From Verrucomicrobiota bacterium (lineage in GTDB: Bacteria; Verrucomicrobiota; Verrucomicrobiia; Chthoniobacterales; UBA10450): 64,000 nucleotides of DNA. Below the pieces are notes generated by a model that was not told the origin of the DNA, made no database searches, and worked only from the letters and a program-made list of their open reading frames with translations. The stretch spans positions 1 through 64,000 of the forward strand of contig QHOS01000019.1 of assembly GCA_003219415.1 (NCBI GenBank), given 5' to 3'. Made by a program: the position numbers and the translations under genes. This document shows positions 1 through 8,017 of the stretch, one piece after another. Each line of letters begins with the position of its first letter. Positions within the stretch are counted from its first letter, which is position 1.

Positions 1-1812
1 GCCTATTCGCACCACCGGCGTGTTGATCATTTGCGAGTGCAAATGTTCCATGACCGCGCAGCCGAAACCGTTGTGCAAAACATGATCTTCGATCGTGCAC
101 ACAACTTCGACACTGCGCGCGAAAAATTCGAGCGTGCCGGTATCCATCGGTTTGATCCATCGCGGATTGATGAGCGCGACGGAAATTCCTTTCTCCTCCA
201 GTTTGCGGGCGGCTTCCTCGGCCACTTCAAACATGTTGCCAAGCCCGAATATTGCCACGTCGCGCCCATGCTGCACGACTTCCGCCTTGCCGATCTCGAG
301 CAGCTTGGGTTCCGGTTTGATTTTTGCGCCTGGCCCCGACCCTCGCGGATAACGAACGGCAATTGGGCCGGAGTTGTAGTGCGCCATGGTCCAAAGCATA
401 TCGACGAACTCGTCCTCATCCTTCGGCTGCATGTGCACCCAATTGGGAATGTGGCGAAGGTACCCAATGTCGAACAAACCGTGATGCGTTGGGCCGTCGT
501 CGCCGCTTAATCCGGCGCGGTCCATGCACAACTTTACATTCAAGTTCTGAATGGCGATGTCGTGGATCGCCATGTCGTAGGCGCGCTGGAAAAATGTGGA
601 GTAAATTGCGAGGAATGGTTGCAGTCCCTGCGTTGCCAACCCGCAGGCGAAAAGCGTGGCATGCTCCTCCGCGATACCGACATCGAAATAGCGGCCGGGA
701 TGCGCCTTGGCGAAATGCGAAAGGCCGGTACCGCTCGGCATTGCGGCGGTGATGGCAACGACCTTTTGATTCGTCTCTGCAAATTTGGCGAGCGTTTTGC
801 CGATAATTTCCGAATACGTCGGCGTAGGCGTTGGCGCAGTCTCGCCGCTCTCGATCTTGTATTTGCCGAGACCGTGGAATTTATCCGGTTGCTTGAGCGC
901 CGGGGCGTATCCCTTGCCTTTCTTGGTGAGAATGTGCAACAACACCGGCTCCTCCTGAGTTTTCAAAAATTCGAATGTCCGGATCAGCAATGGAATATCG
1001 TGTCCGTCAATTGGGCCGTAATAACGCAAGCCCAGCTCCTCGAAGATGACACTCGGCACGAGCAAGCCTTTGACGCTTTCCTCCACTTTGTGCGCGAGGT
1101 GCACGCCGGTTTTCCCAAGAATCGCCTGGACGAAATCGCGAGCCTTATCGTGCAGATGCGCATAAGTCGGATTCGTAACGATGCTATTTAGGTAATTAGC
1201 TATCGCGCCGACGTTTTTCGCGATCGACCACTCATTGTCGTTGAGCACGACTATGAAACGCTTCGTGTGCGCTTTTACATTGTTGAGTGCTTCGTAGCTG
1301 ATCCCGCACGTGAATGCGGCGTCTCCCGCTACCACGATGATGTTCTCGTCCCCACCGCGGAGGTCGCGTCCAACCGCCATACCGAGCGCAGCGGAAAGCG
1401 CCGTCCCCGCATGACCCGCGCCGTAGCAGTCGTGTTCACTCTCAGTGCGCAAAAGAAAACCGTTGAGTCCGCCGAATTGGCGCATCGTATTAAAACGATC
1501 GAGCCGGCCGGTAAACATCTTGTGGACGTAGCCTTGATGACTGACGTCCATAACGAATCGGTCGTGCGGCGTGTTAAAAACCCGGTGCAGGGCAATTGTC
1601 AGTTCAACAACACCGAGATTTGGGCCCAGATGCCCTCCGGTTTGGGATAGGACTCCGATCAGCTCTTCCCGCACGTCCTGTGCGAGTTGGGGCAGATCCT
1701 GTTCGCGCATCGCCTTGATATCAGCGGGCGATTGAATCCTATCGAGCAGACGCGGGGCGGTGGCTGTTGCCTCAGAGGTCTGAGACGAATCAGAAGAGTT
1801 TGATTTCATCAT
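1..1812 (-). CDS. dxs: 1-deoxy-D-xylulose-5-phosphate synthase, 3' end cut by window edge
   Basis: This enzyme condenses pyruvate and glyceraldehyde 3-phosphate to DXP, the first step of the MEP isoprenoid pathway, using thiamine diphosphate. Reading the minus strand from ATG 1812 gives 604 residues with no stop before base 1. DXS hallmarks are visible: VSHQGYVHKMFTGR (about 90-103), the TPP loop GDAAFTCGISYEALNN (about 163-178), RAGLSGDDGPTHHG and a transketolase C-terminal domain ending VVRIG. About 20 to 40 C-terminal residues should lie outside the window. A second ATG lies at 1809. The start overlaps the 3' end of xseB by 23 bases, suggesting coupled translation; xseB-dxs adjacency is common in bacteria. 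The second MEP enzyme in the window is ispF. Confidence 0.95.
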   Translation of the reverse strand, partial: MMKSNSSDSSQTSEATATAPRLLDRIQSPADIKAMREQDLPQLAQDVREELIGVLSQTGGHLGPNLGVVELTIALHRVFNTPHDRFVMDVSHQGYVHKMFTGRLDRFNTMRQFGGLNGFLLRTESEHDCYGAGHAGTALSAALGMAVGRDLRGGDENIIVVAGDAAFTCGISYEALNNVKAHTKRFIVVLNDNEWSIAKNVGAIANYLNSIVTNPTYAHLHDKARDFVQAILGKTGVHLAHKVEESVKGLLVPSVIFEELGLRYYGPIDGHDIPLLIRTFEFLKTQEEPVLLHILTKKGKGYAPALKQPDKFHGLGKYKIESGETAPTPTPTYSEIIGKTLAKFAETNQKVVAITAAMPSGTGLSHFAKAHPGRYFDVGIAEEHATLFACGLATQGLQPFLAIYSTFFQRAYDMAIHDIAIQNLNVKLCMDRAGLSGDDGPTHHGLFDIGYLRHIPNWVHMQPKDEDEFVDMLWTMAHYNSGPIAVRYPRGSGPGAKIKPEPKLLEIGKAEVVQHGRDVAIFGLGNMFEVAEEAARKLEEKGISVALINPRWIKPMDTGTLEFFARSVEVVCTIEDHVLHNGFGCAVMEHLHSQMINTPVVRIG

Positions 1813-2107
1813 TTGTGCTTTCGGATTCATTGACGCCTTCGGTCGGAGCAGCCGGCTCGGGTGTAGGCTCGAAATCCTTAACTATCGCCTTTCCTGCACT
1901 GTTGCGAGCTATGATTTCGATCTTTTGCTCTGCCTTCGCAAGTCGTTCCTGACAAACCTTTACCAGATTCATTCCCTCTTCGTAGCGTACGATTAGATCC
2001 TCGAGCGGGAGTTTGCCGGATTCCATTTGCTCGACAATTTTTTCGAGCCGATCCATCGCGCCCTCAAAGTTAAGCTCTGTTTCGCGCGATTTCGGTTTGC
2101 TGCTCAT
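1790..2107 (-). CDS. xseB: exodeoxyribonuclease VII small subunit
   Basis: XseB is the small subunit of exonuclease VII, which degrades single-stranded DNA together with XseA. The family core is clear: NFEGAMDRLEKIVEQMESGK, LPLEDLIVRYEEGMNLVKVC and a coiled-coil-like helix QERLAKAEQKIEII. The product is about 105 residues, longer than the usual 70 to 85, because of an acidic, Pro/Ala-containing C-terminal tail. I chose ATG 2107 (MSSKPKSRE); a GTG at 2131 would add eight unlikely residues. No Shine-Dalgarno is seen for either. xseA is not in the window. The 3' end overlaps dxs. Confidence 0.9.
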   Translation of the reverse strand: MSSKPKSRETELNFEGAMDRLEKIVEQMESGKLPLEDLIVRYEEGMNLVKVCQERLAKAEQKIEIIARNSAGKAIVKDFEPTPEPAAPTEGVNESESTNDEIKLF

Positions 2108-2274
2108 GGGGAAAACGGAGGAATTAAGCACAGCTTAGCCAGGAGAAAAGGGGCGACTTACGCGGTGCACCCGCCAAGAACGGAGCGAATTGCAGCTTTA
2201 AGGCCTTTAAACGACACACCAAATAAGCATTCGCGTCAATTCAAAGCGCGGCCGAATATTTCCGCTCTGCATCC

Positions 2275-3000
2275 ATGAAAAGAATGCCGGCAATTTCGCG
2301 TTTGTGGTGGCGTCGACCTGAGGATACGAATCGAGCCGAGTTATCGCCCGGGCCATCCTATCACGGGACGTGGGACGCGGTCGCACGTTTCGCGGCTGAA
2401 ATTCGGGCCAGCAATTTCATGGCTGAGATGATCCGCCGCCGCGATGGGTACGGCAGCGAAGGTGTGATGGGAGCGCTCGATTGCGCGACGCTTTATGGAT
2501 TGACGCGTTGGCTCCGGCCGGCGGCGATCGTGGAGTCCGGAGGATATATTGGAATGTCGTCGGCCTTTATCTTGAAAGCGCTTGCTGACGAAAAGCTCAC
2601 AGCGGCCAAACTGTACAGCATTGAATTGAGCCAGGAATGCGACCAAGGCGCTTTGATTCCGGATGAATTGCGATCCGTTCCAGGCGGTTTCGTGCCGATG
2701 CGCGGCAAAATCGAAGATTTCCTTAAGCGCAACGCGCTCCCTTCATCCGTCGACATGTTTCTGCACGACAGCTCGCATAGCTATCGGCACATGCTCTGGG
2801 AGTTTCGCCAATTTTGGCCGCGACTACGCGACGGCGGATTGCTCGTGTCGCACGACGTACAGATGAACGCGGCTTTTCCCGAATTCGTAGCCAAAACTTA
2901 TGCGCACGATAAAAACACCGGACGCCGCGACGCGCAGCGGACATCACATTATGAATGGGGACGCTGGGGTTATATCGGCTTCGCAATTAAGAAAGGCTAA
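2275..3000 (+). CDS. class I SAM-dependent methyltransferase-like protein
   Basis: The 241-residue product resembles class I methyltransferases of the Methyltransf_24 type, which act on small molecules or sugars. The region IVESGGYIGMSSAFILKAL (about 84-102) occupies the place of the SAM-binding glycine loop, followed by an acidic strand end (YSIELSQE) and MFLHDSSHSYRHMLWEF, the DxxHxY-like motif typical of this group; GGLLVSHDV follows. There is no signal peptide or membrane span. The start is ATG 2275. It lies alone on the plus strand, convergent with the YdeI-like gene 11 bases away. The substrate cannot be told from sequence. The glycine loop is atypical (ESGGYIG), so catalytic activity is an inference. 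Confidence 0.7.
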   Translation: MKRMPAISRLWWRRPEDTNRAELSPGPSYHGTWDAVARFAAEIRASNFMAEMIRRRDGYGSEGVMGALDCATLYGLTRWLRPAAIVESGGYIGMSSAFILKALADEKLTAAKLYSIELSQECDQGALIPDELRSVPGGFVPMRGKIEDFLKRNALPSSVDMFLHDSSHSYRHMLWEFRQFWPRLRDGGLLVSHDVQMNAAFPEFVAKTYAHDKNTGRRDAQRTSHYEWGRWGYIGFAIKKG

Positions 3001-3011
3001 CTTTTCCGTTA

Positions 3012-3569
3012 CTAAAGCAGGCGTTTTCTGTTCGCCGATCCTGCGATTAGCTTTTCCAATCGCTTCAGCCGCGTCGCCTCCTGTTTTGCACTCACGATCC
3101 ACCACCCGATTGCTTTTCGATATGAGGGCGGCTGAGCGTAAAAGAAATCCCATGCGGCTTTGTTTTGCCTCAGCCTTTTCTCGTAAGGCGCATCGAGATT
3201 GGCGCTCCTTTGTTCGTATGAATAAATCCCCGACTTATTTTCTTTTCGCGCATTAAACGCGGCCATGCCGGGGGGCTTCATCAAACCTTTCTCGCTCAAT
3301 TCTCGTGCGCGCTTGATGTTGACCGCGCTCCAAATGCTTCCGCGTCTTCGTGGCGTAAATCGACTGGTGTAACGCAGATCATCAACGCTCTTGCGGATGC
3401 CATCGATCCAGCCAAAGCAGAGCGCTTCATCCACCGACTCTGGCCACGTGATGCTCGGCTGCCGTGAGCTCTTTTTATAATACCCAACCCATAATTCTTG
3501 GGTGATAGCATGATTCTTCTCCATCCATCTGCGAAAATCGTGTGCTGATTTGAAGTATTTAATCTTCAT
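3012..3569 (-). CDS. YdeI/OmpD-associated family protein
   Basis: The 185-residue product matches the YdeI/OmpD-associated (bacteriocin-protection) family: an N-terminal block with RRWMEKNHAITQELWVGYYKK, then the diagnostic SITWPESVDEALCFGWIDGIRK and RRRGSIWSAVNIKRA, and a C-terminal helical section ending in basic residues. The biochemical role of this family is not settled; members in other bacteria have been linked to peptide or bacteriocin resistance. Start ATG 3569 gives MKIKYFKSAHDF, which fits family N-termini; longer in-frame extension to 3644 lacks family similarity. No neighbour suggests a partner. Confidence 0.8.
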   Translation of the reverse strand: MKIKYFKSAHDFRRWMEKNHAITQELWVGYYKKSSRQPSITWPESVDEALCFGWIDGIRKSVDDLRYTSRFTPRRRGSIWSAVNIKRARELSEKGLMKPPGMAAFNARKENKSGIYSYEQRSANLDAPYEKRLRQNKAAWDFFYAQPPSYRKAIGWWIVSAKQEATRLKRLEKLIAGSANRKRLL

Positions 3570-3656
3570 CGCAGCCGATCTCATCATGCCGAGCGAAAGA
3601 TCAAGAACTCGCGCGCTACGCGAGCCAGCACTGCGATCACGCATTCACGAGGATGG

Positions 3657-4034
3657 TTAACCGATTTGCTTCTTGTAAGCTTTCGCGTCTTTCAACTGTT
3701 TGAGATCATCGGCGTTATCGAGTTTGAGAACGAAAATCCAGCCCTGGCCGTAGGGTTCGCGGTTGATCAGCGCCGGGTCTGCTTCGAGTGCTTTATTGAC
3801 TTCCACGACCGTTCCTTTCACCGGCGCGTAGATGTCGCTCGCTGCCTTCACTGATTCGACAACCGCGATCGCTTCTTTGGCGTTCGCTTGCCGATCCATC
3901 TTCGGGAGCTCGACGTAAACCACGTCGGTCAATTCAGATTGGGCGTGATCGGTAACGCCGACACGGACGTTGTCGCCTTCGCGTTTAATCCATTCGTGTG
4001 ATTCGGTGTAGAGCAGTTCGTCAGGAACATTCAT
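3657..4034 (-). CDS. gcvH: glycine cleavage system H protein
   Basis: GcvH carries the lipoyl arm that shuttles the aminomethyl group between the P, T and L proteins of the glycine cleavage system. The 125-residue product has ESHEWIKREGDNVRVGVTDH, the lipoylation site VVESVKAASD with modified Lys at residue 63, and the C-terminal NREPYGQGWIFVLK. Length is normal. ATG 4034 overlaps the stop of gcvT in an ATGA arrangement, so the two are translationally coupled. gcvP, which often follows, is not next to them here. Confidence 0.96.
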   Translation of the reverse strand: MNVPDELLYTESHEWIKREGDNVRVGVTDHAQSELTDVVYVELPKMDRQANAKEAIAVVESVKAASDIYAPVKGTVVEVNKALEADPALINREPYGQGWIFVLKLDNADDLKQLKDAKAYKKQIG

Positions 4035-5179
4035 GTTTTTTTGTAGAGCGGTTTCTTTTCTATGGTGGCTGGGAACTTTTGTCCGCGTATTTCGATATCG
4101 ATTCGGGCGCCGATTTTCGCGCGCGCCGTCGAGACATACGCCATGCCCACGCCCCAGTTCAAGCTCGGAGAAAGGGTGCCGCTTGTTACTTCGCCGATGC
4201 GCTCGTCGTTCTCGAAGACGGCGTAATGCGGTCGCGGCGGAGGTCCTTTTTCTTTCATTCGAAATGGCACGAGCTTTTCGCGCGTTCCTTTTTCTTTTGT
4301 TTCGAGCAAAACGTCGCGTCCGATGAAGTTTGATTTTGTCAGATCGACAAAGAATCCCAGCCCTGCCTCGATCGGATTTCGTTCTGGGGACAGGTCGGAG
4401 CCGTTCAGCGGGTAGCACATTTCGAGGCGCAACGTGTCGCGCGAACCGAGACCGCTGGGCTTAATACCGAATGGCCTGCCTTTTTCGAGCGAGGCGTTCC
4501 AAAACTTCCCCGCATCCGGCGCGCGAAAGAAAACTTCAATACCGTCCTCACCCGTGTACCCAGTGCGAGCGACGGAGACAGTCGTCCCATCGAATCGAAA
4601 ATCGGTAATCGAATTTCGCGGCGGAAGATTAATACCCGCACCGAACAGCGCGTGAAACAACTCGGCGATCCGCGGACCTTGAATGGCGACTCCGCCAAAA
4701 TTCGCGCTGCGATTTGTGATCTCACAAACAGCGGCGGTCTTCAGTCCGCCGCTGGGGCGATCAGGAGATCGTCCCTCCTTGAGATGCTTTTGTAGCCAAG
4801 CGAAATCTTCATCTGTCCGTGCCGCATTGACGACCAGCAGAAATTTCTGCTCGCCGATCCGATAAACGATCAGGTCGTCAATGATACCGCCGCTCTCATT
4901 CAACAGAAAGGTGTATTGACCCGTGCCAACATCGAGCTTGCCGACGTTATTTGTGAGCATGGTATTGAGCCATTCGTTCGCGTCTCTTCCCTCCACAATC
5001 AATTGTCCCATGTGCGAAATATCAAAGATGCCGATGTTGTTTCGCACCGCTTGATGTTCCTCGACGATGCTCGTGTATTGCACCGGCATGAGCCACCCCC
5101 CGAAAGGAACCATTCTCGCACCAAGCCGGACATGTTCTTCGTAAAGCGGTGTCTTTTTTGGCGCAATAGGTTCGCTCAC
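4031..5179 (-). CDS. gcvT: aminomethyltransferase (glycine cleavage T protein)
   Basis: GcvT transfers the methylene group from aminomethyl-lipoyl GcvH to tetrahydrofolate, releasing ammonia. The protein shows TPLYEEHVRLGARMVPFGGW, QYTSIVEEHQAVRNNIGIFD, the NESGGIIDDLIVYR block with the catalytic Asp region, ARTGYTGEDGIEVF, and a C-terminal GcvT_C barrel (GEVTSGTLSPSLNWGVGMAYV). GTG 5179 (SEPIAPKKTPLY) gives the family-like N-terminus of 382 residues; ATG 5209 and an open frame to 5287 are alternatives and no Shine-Dalgarno decides between them. No glycine riboswitch was recognised upstream, where the divergent rhomboid-like gene begins. Confidence 0.93.
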   Translation of the reverse strand: MSEPIAPKKTPLYEEHVRLGARMVPFGGWLMPVQYTSIVEEHQAVRNNIGIFDISHMGQLIVEGRDANEWLNTMLTNNVGKLDVGTGQYTFLLNESGGIIDDLIVYRIGEQKFLLVVNAARTDEDFAWLQKHLKEGRSPDRPSGGLKTAAVCEITNRSANFGGVAIQGPRIAELFHALFGAGINLPPRNSITDFRFDGTTVSVARTGYTGEDGIEVFFRAPDAGKFWNASLEKGRPFGIKPSGLGSRDTLRLEMCYPLNGSDLSPERNPIEAGLGFFVDLTKSNFIGRDVLLETKEKGTREKLVPFRMKEKGPPPRPHYAVFENDERIGEVTSGTLSPSLNWGVGMAYVSTARAKIGARIDIEIRGQKFPATIEKKPLYKKT

Positions 5180-5358
5180 GCGCCAAAGTAAGCAGTGCAG
5201 CGATTGCATGCAAAGGTGGATCGGCGTCTCTGAAGACGATGGCGGAGGATTCGCCAAAGCCGCAAATGTCAGGCGGCAAAGCTGCATTTATTGCCATCGC
5301 GTTGAGGACAACGCGATCCACCTTGCGCGCAAACTGCGCGCCTTTACCGTGCGTCGCG

Positions 5359-6150
5359 ATGACTTGGCTCGACAAACTCGAACGGCGCCTCGGTTTTCTC
5401 GCTATCCCGGGGTTGATGCGGATCGTTGTCGCTTTTAACGCGCTCGTTTTTCTGTTGGTTCGTTTGAACCCTGGTTTTCGTCTCGTGGTCGATCTCGATC
5501 CCGGGCGGATTCGCCACGGCGAAGTCTGGCGACTAATCACCTATATTTTTCTTCCACAGACCGACAGTTTTTTGTGGGTCTTCCTTCTCCTCTGGTTTCT
5601 CTGGTTCATCGGTGAAGGCCTTGAACAGGCGTGGGGAGCGTTTCGCCTCACGCTTTATTTCATCGTCGGAATGATCGGCACGACAGTCGCCGCATTTTTC
5701 TTCGGAGCGCGTTTTTCCAACTCAATGTTGTACGCGTCCTTGTTCTTCGCTTTTGCCCGGTTCTATCCCGATCAAGTGATCTATCTTTTTTTCGTTTTGC
5801 CGGCGAAAATCAAATGGATCGCCTGGGTCTCGGCAGCGTTCTTATTGTTTGGCTTTGTTGTCGGCACGAATTCCTATCGCATGGCGCTGGTGGCTGCGAT
5901 GGCCAATTATTTGATCTTTTTCGGTCCAGAAATTATTCACGATGCTCGGCATCGCGGCGAAGTCTCGGCGCGACGAAGCCGCTACGCACGGAGTTCTCGA
6001 AGTGAAGCCGAGCCACTCCATAAATGCTCCGTGTGCGGCGCGACCGAATTGAGCGATCCAAACCTTGATTTTCGCGTGGCCCGCGACGGCGAGGAATATT
6101 GCATGGCGCATTTACCGAAGGCAGCAACGCCGGCGCGGGAGACTTTGTAG
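5359..6150 (+). CDS. rhomboid-like integral membrane protein with C-terminal zinc-ribbon-like motif
   Basis: About 263 residues from ATG 5359. Several hydrophobic segments are laid out like the rhomboid fold: GEVWRLITYIFLP resembles the rhomboid GxxWRLxT motif and FIGEGLEQAWGAFRLTLYFIVG resembles the L1-loop/TM2 region. The catalytic GxSG serine is not present at the expected position, where NSMLYASLFFAF stands instead, and no catalytic-type histidine is seen in the last span. It is therefore probably a non-proteolytic rhomboid-like protein. After a basic stretch the tail carries CSVCGATELSDPNLDFRV...EYCMAH, a possible Cys4/His metal site. An open frame extends upstream to 5239 but overlaps divergent gcvT. 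Its partner is unknown. Confidence 0.65.
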   Translation: MTWLDKLERRLGFLAIPGLMRIVVAFNALVFLLVRLNPGFRLVVDLDPGRIRHGEVWRLITYIFLPQTDSFLWVFLLLWFLWFIGEGLEQAWGAFRLTLYFIVGMIGTTVAAFFFGARFSNSMLYASLFFAFARFYPDQVIYLFFVLPAKIKWIAWVSAAFLLFGFVVGTNSYRMALVAAMANYLIFFGPEIIHDARHRGEVSARRSRYARSSRSEAEPLHKCSVCGATELSDPNLDFRVARDGEEYCMAHLPKAATPARETL

Positions 6151-6201
6151 CCGCCTCGCTGTGTCGAGGCGTTAATCGCCTTGACTCAGCGCGGTCGCTA
6201 C
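6147..6201. repeat. short inverted-repeat element, GTAGC(C/T)GCCTCGCTGTG family, copy 1
   Basis: The element begins in the stop codon of the rhomboid-like gene with GTAGCCGCCTCGCTGTG and ends with CGCGGTCGCTAC, so its ends are partly complementary. A related, longer copy lies at 23571-23653. It probably forms a hairpin in the transcript. Confidence 0.6.
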
Positions 6202-6229
6202 AACGCGGCTTGACCAGAAATCGTTGGGC

Positions 6230-7060
6230 ATGAAACTAAGCGCGATGACAGATAAGAACACAGCGCTGGTACCCGAGGTAGGCTGGCATTGTTTGCATTT
6301 ATATTACCGGATCGAGTACGGCCAATGGCAATTACTCAGCCGTGACGAACAAAATGCGGCAAAGACAAATCTGTCGTCGCTCGTGCAGGAAGTTCGCGCG
6401 ATGGAGTCAACCCAATTGCTTACGCTTAGCATGGTCACGCCGAAAGCCGAGATCGGTTTCATGTTGATCACGCCCGACCTGCATAATGCCAACAAAATTG
6501 AAAAGCGTCTCTCGCTCTCGTTAGGCGCGGACGTACTAAGTCCGGTTTACAGTTATGTGTCGCTTACGGAGGAAAGCGAATACGCCACAAGCGAAGACGA
6601 ATACGCGCAGACGCTTGAGCCCAGTGTGCGGAACGATCAAGCAAAACTCGATCAAGCCTTGGCAGCATTTCGCGAGCGAATGAAACATTACCGGCAGGAG
6701 CGCGTTTATCCGACACTGCCCGATTGGCCGGTTGTTTGCTTTTATAACATGAGCAAACGGCGGGGAGAGCAGCGCAATTGGTATGCCCTGCCGTATGACG
6801 AGCGCCGCAAACTGATGAAAGGACACGCCGCGGTTGGACGCGAGTTCGCCGGCAAGGTGAAACAGCTCATCACGGGTTCGACCGGCCTCGACGACGCGGA
6901 ATGGGGCGTGACTCTGTTTGCGCGCGATACATTTCAGATCAAAGCGATCGTTTACAAAATGCGTTTCGATCCCGTCAGCGCAGAGTACGCGGATTTCGGC
7001 GAATTTTACATCGGCATTCAATTGCCACTGGACGAATTGTTCCGGCGATTGCAGCTGTAG
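6230..7060 (+). CDS. hemQ: HemQ-type chlorite dismutase-family protein (probable coproheme decarboxylase)
   Basis: HemQ oxidatively decarboxylates coproheme to heme b in the coproporphyrin-dependent pathway. The 276-residue product has the family core: FYNMSKRRGEQRNWYALP (about 171-188) with the Tyr of the decarboxylation site (about Y172), then PYDERRKLMKGHAAVGREF with the probable proximal heme ligand about H199, followed by ITGSTGLDDAEWGVTLFA and VYKMRFDPVSAEYADFGEFYIG. This organisation is HemQ rather than true chlorite dismutase, although function is inferred. ATG 6230 is chosen; ATG 6245 is possible. It follows the rhomboid-like gene on the same strand. hemB lies far away in the same window. 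Confidence 0.85.
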   Translation: MKLSAMTDKNTALVPEVGWHCLHLYYRIEYGQWQLLSRDEQNAAKTNLSSLVQEVRAMESTQLLTLSMVTPKAEIGFMLITPDLHNANKIEKRLSLSLGADVLSPVYSYVSLTEESEYATSEDEYAQTLEPSVRNDQAKLDQALAAFRERMKHYRQERVYPTLPDWPVVCFYNMSKRRGEQRNWYALPYDERRKLMKGHAAVGREFAGKVKQLITGSTGLDDAEWGVTLFARDTFQIKAIVYKMRFDPVSAEYADFGEFYIGIQLPLDELFRRLQL

Positions 7061-7148
7061 CAATGTTCCTCTCCCTCTTCCTCCCAGTCTTACTCGTTGT
7101 CCGGGGCTGCGCTGAGATTAAGATGCAGAGGAAGAGGAAGGTTCTTTC

Positions 7149-7233
7149 GGATGGGTGACAGAGCGGTTGATTGTGCACGCCTGGAAAGCGTGTGTGCCGA
7201 AAGGCACCGGGGGTTCGAATCCCCCCCCATCCG
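7149..7233 (+). tRNA. tRNA-Ser (anticodon GGA)
   Basis: An 85-base tRNA with acceptor arms GGATGGG and CCCATCC, anticodon stem CACGC/GCGTG around loop CTGGAAA (anticodon GGA), a long variable arm (TGTGCC/GGCAC) typical of class II tRNAs, and T arm GGGGG-TTCGAAT-CCCCC. The 3' CCA is not encoded. Confidence 0.97.
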
Positions 7234-7275
7234 CGGTTGATCTCTTGGGCTTGCTCCTACTCTCAGTGGTTAACG

Positions 7276-7956
7276 CTAACCTGCCCGTTGTTCCACCACT
7301 TGTAATTCCTGCCGCAACTTGACGACGCTCCCGTTTGGGAGAACACCTCGAAAGTTTACGCTGGGATAAATCATGCAATCGCGGCCGATGACCGAGCCGG
7401 GATTGATCACTGCGTTGCAACCGATCTCCGACCGATCGCCAACAATAGCGCCAAATTTCCTGAGTCCTGTCGGAATGTGGCCATCGGCTGCTACGATCGC
7501 GATTTCGCCGTGATCCAGCTTTACGTTTGAGAGAATCACGCCCGCTCCGAGATGGGCGTGATGGCCAATGATCGAATCACCCACGTAATTGAAGTGCGGC
7601 ACCTGCACTTCATCGAAAAGGATGGAATTTTTGAATTCGCACGAGTTGCCCATGACTACACCGTTGCCGACGATCACGTTTTCGCGCACGTAACAACCGC
7701 TGCGAATGTGGCAGTTTTCGCCGATCCACGCCGGGCCTTTCAACACGGCGCCCTGTTCAACGACCGTTCCTCTGCCAATAAAAACATGGTTGCTGATAAA
7801 TGGTTTGCCCATCAGCTCGGCCAGGATTGCAGGCTTGAGACGAAATTGCAGGTAACTGGCGATTTGTTTGAGCGCATCCCAGACATGATTCTGGTTTTCG
7901 AACAACTTCGGGTGAGCCGTGTGTTCGAGATCGAGAAAATCGGCGGGCGCAAACAT
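7276..7956 (-). CDS. left-handed beta-helix (hexapeptide) acyl/nucleotidyltransferase-like protein, GlmU C-terminal type
   Basis: The 226-residue product lacks a nucleotidyltransferase domain and consists of a short helical N-terminus (ADFLDLEHTAHPKLF...VWDALKQIASYL) followed by hexapeptide-repeat sequence such as VFIGRGTVVEQGAVLKGPAWIG, HLGAGVILSNVKLD and EIGCNAVINPGSVIG. This matches proteins annotated as UDP-N-acetylglucosamine diphosphorylase-like or sugar acyltransferases, with PVFIGxGxxVxxxAxIxGP-type spacing. The substrate is not determinable. ATG 7956 is the first plausible start; the open frame runs further upstream into the downstream part of cysS. It follows cysS by about 60 bases on the same strand. 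Confidence 0.75.
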   Translation of the reverse strand: MFAPADFLDLEHTAHPKLFENQNHVWDALKQIASYLQFRLKPAILAELMGKPFISNHVFIGRGTVVEQGAVLKGPAWIGENCHIRSGCYVRENVIVGNGVVMGNSCEFKNSILFDEVQVPHFNYVGDSIIGHHAHLGAGVILSNVKLDHGEIAIVAADGHIPTGLRKFGAIVGDRSEIGCNAVINPGSVIGRDCMIYPSVNFRGVLPNGSVVKLRQELQVVEQRAG

Positions 7957-8017
7957 CTTCAGCAGTGAAGATGGCCAATCACTCCCTCCGTTGCGAGCGC
8001 TTTTTGTGACGCGTGCC

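Noticed and set aside
27-1650. Several plus- and minus-strand open frames of 80 to 210 codons across the dxs region
   Set aside because: They lie in other frames of dxs, which gives a continuous 604-residue match; their translations are Arg/Ser/Cys rich without family motifs.
5180-5358. Glycine riboswitch before gcvT
   Set aside because: The upstream stretch between gcvT and the rhomboid-like gene shows no tandem glycine-aptamer core that I can recognise.
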